Shown here: piece after piece, positions 58,576-64,000 of the stretch
Layout of the letters: the number at the start of each line of letters is the position of its first letter
Numbering within the stretch: the stretch's first letter is position 1
Assembly (NCBI GenBank): GCA_964564545.1
Contig: CAZMBP010000002.1
Span: 1 to 64,000 of the forward strand
Direction of reading: 5' to 3'
DNA from: CAJQQY01 sp964564545
GTDB taxonomy: Bacteria; Bacteroidota; Bacteroidia; Chitinophagales; Saprospiraceae
DNA length: 64,000 nt
Notes under the pieces: model-generated
Told to the model about the DNA's origin: nothing
Databases searched by the model: none
The model's input: the letters and a program-made list of their open reading frames with translations, nothing else
Position numbers and translations under genes: made by a program

Positions 58576-58653
58576 GAATATAATTTCGCCAAAATTTGAC
58601 ATTTCCTAATATAAAGCTTAAATTAAAGAACACATTAACAAAACCTGTTTATT

Positions 58654-59100
58654 ATGAAAACACTTAGAATATTCACTACCGTATTGTTAGCTATAATGAT
58701 TGCAAATATAGCTGTAGCGCAGCAAGCAGAGAAGATTTTAATCAAATCATTTAACCTAAAAGGAAACACAGTTGTGTTAATGGATGTAGATGGTAATGTA
58801 GAAGTGAAGGAGCATAAAGGTGAAATCATCAGGGTTCAAATGGCAATTGAATTAATGAATGGACCATCTTCTATACTATGTTCTTTGATTAAAGCTAAAA
58901 GATATAATTTAATTGGAACTGAAGAAGATGACCAATTTGTATTGAGTATGCCAAGTCTAGAGAAAAGAGTAAAAGTAGGTGGAATTGAGTTGACTGAAAA
59001 GATTTCCTATACTGTTTTTGCCCCTGCAGATGTGCTCGTAAAATTATCAAATGAATCATCAGTAAATAATACTGCTGATAAAAATTCGTCAGAATTATAA
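58654..59100 (+). CDS. Small exported protein
   Basis: This 148-residue protein has a signal peptide (about 1-22, ending AVAQ/Q). It begins QAEKILIKSFNLKGNTVVLM and continues DVDGNVEVKEHKGEIIRVQM. The mature part is beta-rich with an uncommon Ser/Asn-rich end. It resembles the next gene's product in layout (signal, then a K-x-F-x-L strand and a V-E-V/VEKW strand), so the two are probably paralogues. It has its own terminator. Function is unknown. Confidence 0.65.
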   Translation: MKTLRIFTTVLLAIMIANIAVAQQAEKILIKSFNLKGNTVVLMDVDGNVEVKEHKGEIIRVQMAIELMNGPSSILCSLIKAKRYNLIGTEEDDQFVLSMPSLEKRVKVGGIELTEKISYTVFAPADVLVKLSNESSVNNTADKNSSEL

Positions 59101-59126
59101 GATCATCGTTTAATCTTCGTTTATAG

Positions 59127-59168
59127 AAGGGTATGACATTTAGTTAAATAAGTGTTATACCCTTTTTC
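59127..59168 (+). terminator. Terminator between the two small exported proteins
   Basis: GAAGGGTATGACATTT (about 59127-59142) pairs with AAGTGTTATACCCTTT (about 59150-59165) with G-U tolerance, followed by T residues. Confidence 0.7.
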
Positions 59169-59234
59169 TTTTGTTACAATTCAACTATTTTGGAGTCAAA
59201 TTTGTGAATCAACACTTAGATAACTTAATATTTT

Positions 59235-59669
59235 ATGAAATATATTCTCACGTCATTATTGATTTCAATTGGCCTACTTGCAAGTGGTCAAGTCAAAAAA
59301 ACAATTCATCAAACTTTTGAATTATCGGAAGAAAATACTCAAGTTGAATTGGATATTTTTGATGAATTTGAAGTAGAAAAATGGTCAAGTAATAATATTA
59401 TGATTGTGACTACCGCGACATTGGAAAGTGGAGCACAACATGTTTTAGATTTTTATGTAAGAGAAGGCAGATATAGTGTTGAAAAATCAGGTGAAAAAGA
59501 AGCATTGACTTTAACATCAAAAGATAAAGTAAGAAAAGGAATGAAATATAAGGATTCTATGATATATGAAATAGTGAAGATGAAATTATACATTCCTGAA
59601 AATTATGAATTACAAGGAAAGAATCGATTGATCAAAAAGGTAGAAGAAACTGCTTCAAAAGATCAATAA
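59235..59669 (+). CDS. Small exported protein, likely paralogue of 58654-59100
   Basis: This 144-residue protein has a signal peptide (to about LASGQ/V). The mature N-terminus, KKTIHQTFELSEENTQVELD and IFDEFEVEKWSSNNIMIVTT, echoes the previous gene (strand, turn, strand, hydrophobic strand). Later parts are charged and beta-rich (YEIVKMKLYIPENYEL), ending in a basic tail. The two genes are in tandem with a terminator between, as after a local duplication. No family name can be given. Confidence 0.65.
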   Translation: MKYILTSLLISIGLLASGQVKKTIHQTFELSEENTQVELDIFDEFEVEKWSSNNIMIVTTATLESGAQHVLDFYVREGRYSVEKSGEKEALTLTSKDKVRKGMKYKDSMIYEIVKMKLYIPENYELQGKNRLIKKVEETASKDQ

Positions 59670-59687
59670 GTGAAATATCTTTTACAG

Positions 59688-59728
59688 AAAAAAGCATCTT
59701 GCGAATTGTACGCAAGATGCTTTTTTTG
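59688..59728 (+). terminator. Strong terminator after 59235-59669
   Basis: AAAAAAGCATCTTGCG (59688-59703) and CGCAAGATGCTTTTTT (59711-59726) form a perfect 16-bp stem with a 7-nt loop and a T run. Confidence 0.9.
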
Positions 59729-59760
59729 TTAATTTGAATTATAAACCAATTCTTGAAAAT

Positions 59761-60228
59761 ATGAAAGAGATTTTATTTTACTTCTGCGTTTTTAGTTTTA
59801 TTGCCTTATTTGAGAGTTGCCTTGGAACACCTCCTTCTGAAGAGTTTAATCAACGGTCAACAGAGACTTATCAAGAAGAAATTCCGAAAGGGACTTTGAT
59901 GTATGATTTTTCAAATAATGAGACGTTGGAATCTTTTATTGAAAAATTTTCATTAGATAGTTTGTTTCAAGAGAGTAGAGTGGTCTTTCCATTGAAGAAA
60001 AAATACCTCAATGAAAATTTAAAAGAAGTTGAAAAATTAGTTGAGGCCAAAGACTGGTGGAGAGTAATTTTAGAATCAACGGATGATTATTCGATGCGGT
60101 ACTATGATAAAGAAAATCAAGGCTTTGTTGAGTTAAAAGGAATTGAAAATGGAATTAATATAACTTATGTTTTTGAATTAAATGATGGAGAGTGGTTTTT
60201 GGTAGAGATAGAAGATTTCACAAAATGA
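59761..60228 (+). CDS. Small lipoprotein
   Basis: With the ATG at 59761 the protein is 155 residues and begins with a lipoprotein signal (MKEILFYFCVFSFIALFESC, Cys20). The mature part is acidic, with KGTLMYDFSNNETLESFIEK, EKLVEAKDWWRVILESTDDY and a final beta hairpin FELNDGEWFLVEIEDFTK. The frame can be extended to a TTG at 59734, but that start precedes the signal and is unlikely. No family is recognised. Confidence 0.65.
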   Translation: MKEILFYFCVFSFIALFESCLGTPPSEEFNQRSTETYQEEIPKGTLMYDFSNNETLESFIEKFSLDSLFQESRVVFPLKKKYLNENLKEVEKLVEAKDWWRVILESTDDYSMRYYDKENQGFVELKGIENGINITYVFELNDGEWFLVEIEDFTK

Positions 60229-60453
60229 AATTCATATTAATTATGGAATAATAATCAAATCCAATCCTAAAAGGTAATTGGAAATATCTTCACATGGTAT
60301 TATTAAAAATACATAGTACATATTTACTTTTTGCTCAAAAGAATATAACTTAAGACGATAAAACTTTCTCTTCTTAAAAAATACTCCTCCCTTCAAGTTA
60401 AAATAATTTCTCTCCCTATTTACGAATCTTCCCCTCGAAGTGTACACACTACT

Positions 60454-63400
60454 ATGCAATTTCCAAAACTTAAATTGGCACTCGTTGCTGTATTTGTATT
60501 CCTGTCTTTTTTTGAATCCAATAGTCAATCGACTGGTTGGGATTTACTTCGTGAACATCAATTATTAGCTGCCAAATCAGAATTTGAAAAAGAATTGATT
60601 CAAAATCCACAAGATGAGGATGCCTTATGTGGGATGTTGTTTGTTTCTGAAGTTTTACAAGATCAATTGAGTTATAAAAAATATGCAAATCAATTAATAG
60701 AAGCTACTTGGAGCGATGAAAATTTCGCGCTATTCAAACATTTATATGAAGGTTCACCAGATCAAATTTTAGCCCAAAATCTTGACCCATCTTTTCAACT
60801 CAAAGCAATTCTTGTGAAAGCTGAAAAGCAATTTAAAAACAGAAAATTTGAAAAAAGTTTAGCAACACTTCAGTCGGTGACCCAAGATTTTAACTGGAGT
60901 GTAGTTGGTCCTTTTGATAATGTTTCAGGAAGTGGACATATTGAAGAGCAACCATTGGAAATTGAAAGTTTTAAACCAAACAGAATTTATAAAAATGAGA
61001 ATGGTTTAAAAATGAAATGGGTACAACGAACCCAACGAGCACCAAATGGAGAAATAAAATTTAATGAAAATTTAGCTTATCAAAGGTATGGAACCTACTA
61101 TGCTAATACTTTTTTGAATTTAGAAAAAGAAGATACTGTTCAACTTCGAATTGGCCGAACTACGCCCATGAAAATATGGTTGGATGACGATTTGATTTTT
61201 GATAAAAATGATAATATAAATTATTGGAGAGACGGCGAAATCATTGAAGTGACATTGAAAAAAGGAAGGCATCGAGTTCTCGTCAAGTCATCTACCTACA
61301 TTGAAGAAGCAAGTAAAAGTAAAATATATTTGAGTTTCAATGATCAATATGATGAAGGTGAAATTAACTCTAACCTTGAGGAGAATTTTCAAAGAAGTTT
61401 TTTTAAAAATAAAAAATATAAAAGTAGAGGAAGTCAAACAGCCAAGTTTTCTTTACGAATAACTGATCAGGAAGGAAAGTTAGTTGAAAACATTACCAGC
61501 GATTTTTTGGGAAAAAATAAAACCCGAAAATACGAACCAAAAATTATTGAAAAGCAATGGATAAAATCCCTTCAAGATAAAATTGAATCAGATTCAACTG
61601 ATTGGAAAAATTATTATTTGCTAGCTAAAATGTATTTGTTGACGGGATTAAGTGAAGAGGGAGAAGAGTGGTTTTATTCGAAAATAAAAGCTCATAAAAA
61701 TGAATTTTATTTTAAATTTTTGTTCGCAAAAATATTAGCTGCAAATGATAAAGGAGAAATAGCAGAGGCCATGTTAAGTGATGTAAATCTTATAAAAACA
61801 CCAATAATTGCTTGTCTCATTTATCAATTAGGGAAAGTAGATCAGAAAAATGATTTAGCTAATTATCATTCAAGGGTTAAACAAATTTTACATTTTTCAC
61901 CAACTCATAAGGATGTTTTAATTGCACATTTAAATTGGTTGAATGAACATGGAAAACTTGAAGAACAAAAAGATTTCGTTCGAAATTTCTTAGCAGAATA
62001 TCCCAATTCAGGCTATAGAGATTTATTTTTAAACTATTTGACGAACGATAAAAATGCCGAAATAGATTATGCAAGGGAAGCAAAAAAACAAATAGAAAAG
62101 AAAGGAATTGCTGCTATTGAAAAGATGAAATTTCTATTTGATGAATATGATTATTTAAATGCAATTGCTTTTTATAAGGAAAAAAGTAATGATAAAAAAG
62201 TAATAAAATTATATGATGATTTGATTGAGATGTTGCCATATCGATCTTATTATTTAAAAGAAAAAGCCGATTTTTTGATAACACTAAAAAGGTGGGATGA
62301 AGCTATTACTTTTCTTGAAAAAGCGCTAATTATAACTCCATACCATTCTCGAACGATCGAAAAAATTGGTGATGTTTATTTAGAAAAGAAAGAAGAAACA
62401 ACTGCTCTAAAATATTTCCAAGCAGCCAGAGAAATTGATTTAGCTACTCAAAAAGGAAATTATGTCTTGAATAGATTACGAAAAAAAATAGAAGTAATTG
62501 AAGGTTTGGAATCTCCAAAAAAACATTTTCAAGATTTTATAACAACACAATTACAAAAAGATAAAAGTTGGGAAAAGAAATATCAAAATGCTGAATCTTT
62601 GATCTTGATGTATAATGTGCAAGCGACTTTGAACGAAGAAAATCGACTAAATTATCATCAAAAACTTTGGATTAAAATATTGAATTCAGCAGGTGTCAAT
62701 TATTGGACGGAAGCTGACTTTAGTTTTTTAGGAGAAATTGGAAAAGTGAAAGTGATCAAGGAGGATGGATCCGAAGTTACCCCTTCTCGAAATTGGAATC
62801 TTGTAGTTTTCCAAAATTTGCAGCCAGGAGATTTGATCGAAATTGAAGGATTCTCAAATGGAGATATGACTCGTGAAATTCCAAATGAAATGTATCATAT
62901 GGCTTGGTTGTCAATGGAAGTTCCCATTTACAAAAGTGTTTTTGAAATAATTTTACCAAAAGAAAAAACGCTTAATTATGTTTGTAATAAAGTGAATTGT
63001 GATCCTGAAATCCAAGTTAAAGATGAGGTGAAAATTTATACTTGGAGAAATAATGATACGCCAAAAAATGTGCATGAAGAATCTGTTTTGGATAAGATGG
63101 ATAAGTTCGCTTGGCTAATGATAAGTACTCAACCTGATTGGAAAAAAGTAGTGAAATGGTATGAGCGAAAAACTTATAGAAGACTTGAAGCTAATTATGA
63201 AGTCAAAAATCAGTTAGCGAAAATTGTTAATGATGAAATGAAGGATGAAGAGAAAGTACGGGCAGTTTATAATTATTTGACAACTGGAATTACCTACTCT
63301 CATGTGTCATTTTTGAATTCTAATTATGTACCTAAGAAACCTGCTAAAACAATATGTGGAGGGATCGGTGATTGCAAAGACGTGGCGTCATTAATGATTT

Positions 63401-64000
63401 CGATGTTACGAGAATTGGACATAGAGGCTTACTATGTTTTGGTTCGGACTAGTGATTTTACGCAACAAGAATCACGACCTTCGGTATTGGCTTTTGACCA
63501 TGTGGTGGTCGGATATCGACTAAAAGGAAAGGAGATGAAATATGCTGATTTGACGACAGATTATTTTTCTAACAAGGTACTTCCAAGATTTGATAATGAT
63601 CAATGGGCTCTGTTGATTAAACCTAATGAAAGTGAATTGTTCCGGTTGCCCAATGATCAATTGAATGAGAATAAGAATTTTATTAAAATAAAAACACTTG
63701 CTCAAATTGAGGATGAACGAAATCTTGAATTACTGGTGAAAATGGAAACCAACGGAGTAGAAGCAGGGGAATGGCGAGAAAAAATCAATAACAAAACTAC
63801 TCAAAATGATCAACTATTGTTTTTGAAAGAAAATCTTGCGTCGGCTGAATTTGATCATTTGAAAATTCGGGACTTTTCCTTTGATCATTTGCAAGAATTT
63901 GATTCTACTTTGCTCACTACATTGGAGTTGAAAGCGTTTCATCATTTAGAAAAAGTAAGCGATTTTCAAATTTTACAAATCCCAATTTTACATCCAATTA
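60454..64000 (+). CDS. Exported TPR/DUF3857/transglutaminase-like protein (C-terminus cut by window edge)
   Basis: The frame is open from the ATG at 60454 to the window edge (1182 codons), so the protein is incomplete. A signal segment (LALVAVFVFLSFFESNSQ) is followed by TPR-like repeats (about 35-80 and 480-680, including ALIITPYHSRTIEKIGDVYL) flanking a beta-rich part. A DUF3857-type region follows (about 740-880, NYWTEADFSFLGEIGKVKVI), then a transglutaminase-like domain: GIGDCKDVASLMISMLRELD with Cys974, followed by DHVVVGYRL (His) and YADLTTDYF (Asp). DUF3857-transglutaminase proteins are common Bacteroidota envelope proteins whose substrate is unknown. Confidence 0.85.
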   Translation, partial: MQFPKLKLALVAVFVFLSFFESNSQSTGWDLLREHQLLAAKSEFEKELIQNPQDEDALCGMLFVSEVLQDQLSYKKYANQLIEATWSDENFALFKHLYEGSPDQILAQNLDPSFQLKAILVKAEKQFKNRKFEKSLATLQSVTQDFNWSVVGPFDNVSGSGHIEEQPLEIESFKPNRIYKNENGLKMKWVQRTQRAPNGEIKFNENLAYQRYGTYYANTFLNLEKEDTVQLRIGRTTPMKIWLDDDLIFDKNDNINYWRDGEIIEVTLKKGRHRVLVKSSTYIEEASKSKIYLSFNDQYDEGEINSNLEENFQRSFFKNKKYKSRGSQTAKFSLRITDQEGKLVENITSDFLGKNKTRKYEPKIIEKQWIKSLQDKIESDSTDWKNYYLLAKMYLLTGLSEEGEEWFYSKIKAHKNEFYFKFLFAKILAANDKGEIAEAMLSDVNLIKTPIIACLIYQLGKVDQKNDLANYHSRVKQILHFSPTHKDVLIAHLNWLNEHGKLEEQKDFVRNFLAEYPNSGYRDLFLNYLTNDKNAEIDYAREAKKQIEKKGIAAIEKMKFLFDEYDYLNAIAFYKEKSNDKKVIKLYDDLIEMLPYRSYYLKEKADFLITLKRWDEAITFLEKALIITPYHSRTIEKIGDVYLEKKEETTALKYFQAAREIDLATQKGNYVLNRLRKKIEVIEGLESPKKHFQDFITTQLQKDKSWEKKYQNAESLILMYNVQATLNEENRLNYHQKLWIKILNSAGVNYWTEADFSFLGEIGKVKVIKEDGSEVTPSRNWNLVVFQNLQPGDLIEIEGFSNGDMTREIPNEMYHMAWLSMEVPIYKSVFEIILPKEKTLNYVCNKVNCDPEIQVKDEVKIYTWRNNDTPKNVHEESVLDKMDKFAWLMISTQPDWKKVVKWYERKTYRRLEANYEVKNQLAKIVNDEMKDEEKVRAVYNYLTTGITYSHVSFLNSNYVPKKPAKTICGGIGDCKDVASLMISMLRELDIEAYYVLVRTSDFTQQESRPSVLAFDHVVVGYRLKGKEMKYADLTTDYFSNKVLPRFDNDQWALLIKPNESELFRLPNDQLNENKNFIKIKTLAQIEDERNLELLVKMETNGVEAGEWREKINNKTTQNDQLLFLKENLASAEFDHLKIRDFSFDHLQEFDSTLLTTLELKAFHHLEKVSDFQILQIPILHPI

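Noticed and set aside
59734..59760. TTG extension of the small lipoprotein
   Set aside because: It would add nine residues before a good lipoprotein signal beginning at 59761.
1..64000. CRISPR arrays, tRNA/rRNA genes, prophage or transposase genes
   Set aside because: No regularly spaced repeats with spacers, no cloverleaf-like TTCRA contexts and no recognisable recombinase were seen; tRNAs cannot be excluded fully by eye.

Overview
The window is an AT-rich, gene-dense chromosomal segment from a Bacteroidota bacterium. Supporting signs are a type IX secretion (T9SS) C-terminal sorting domain, a TonB-dependent receptor with a carboxypeptidase-like N-terminal domain, an ECF sigma factor paired with a membrane protein, head-GIN, DUF4412, DUF2452 and DUF2853 family proteins, an HU(CCDC81-type)/SPOR fusion, and TAnnTTTG -7 promoter boxes, in one case with TTG exactly 19 nt upstream. 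A Saprospiria-like lineage is my guess from overall flavour, not something proven here. I see no rRNA, tRNA, CRISPR array, transposase or integrase. Gene calls rest on translated sequence read by eye; no database search was possible.

Layout. 1-6.2 kb (mostly minus): a serine hydrolase cut by the window edge, a small helix-turn-helix protein, a polytopic membrane protein, a methyltransferase, a TonB-like lipoprotein overlapping a second lipoprotein, and a BioD-like/DRTGG ATPase. 6.8-11 kb: PEP carboxykinase, a Sua5/YrdC tRNA-modification protein and a large T9SS-exported protein, then about 1 kb without a gene. 11.9-17.3 kb (plus) is the most accessory-looking part: a four-TM coiled-coil protein, a lipoprotein with a possible VWA-like fold, a small membrane protein, a TIR-FISUMP fusion and an McrC-type nuclease without McrB. 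17.3-25 kb: a secreted C1-type cysteine peptidase and a run of exported or membrane proteins of unknown function. 25.4-30.6 kb: a DEDDy exonuclease, ribulose-phosphate 3-epimerase bracketed by two inverted copies of a palindromic element, and a TonB-dependent receptor. 30.7-33.1 kb: ECF sigma factor with a likely membrane-bound partner. 33.5-38.5 kb: an outer-membrane barrel, a TIGR04283-type glycosyltransferase and a GH3/beta-lactamase-fold fusion. 38.5-41.2 kb: a compact four-gene operon. 41.3-49.9 kb: a cell-surface glycan region (YfhO-like protein, two GT4-like glycosyltransferases, flippase, CDP-glycerol transferase family protein, methyltransferase). 50-54.2 kb: DUF2853, an NlpC/P60-like lipoprotein, enoyl-CoA hydratase and a small arsenic-type cluster (ArsR, DUF6428, ArsN1-like acetyltransferase). 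54.4-64 kb: HU/SPOR protein, VanW, methyltransferase, KdsA, three small exported proteins and a large TPR/DUF3857/transglutaminase protein cut by the right edge.

Two themes deserve follow-up. First, a TIR-FISUMP gene sits 12 bp upstream of an orphan mcrC behind its own consensus promoter, which looks like a compact candidate defence cassette. Second, many intergenic gaps hold long inverted repeats (arms 13 to about 80 nt) of several unrelated sequence families; some recur inside the window, and some overlap a promoter leader or a start codon.
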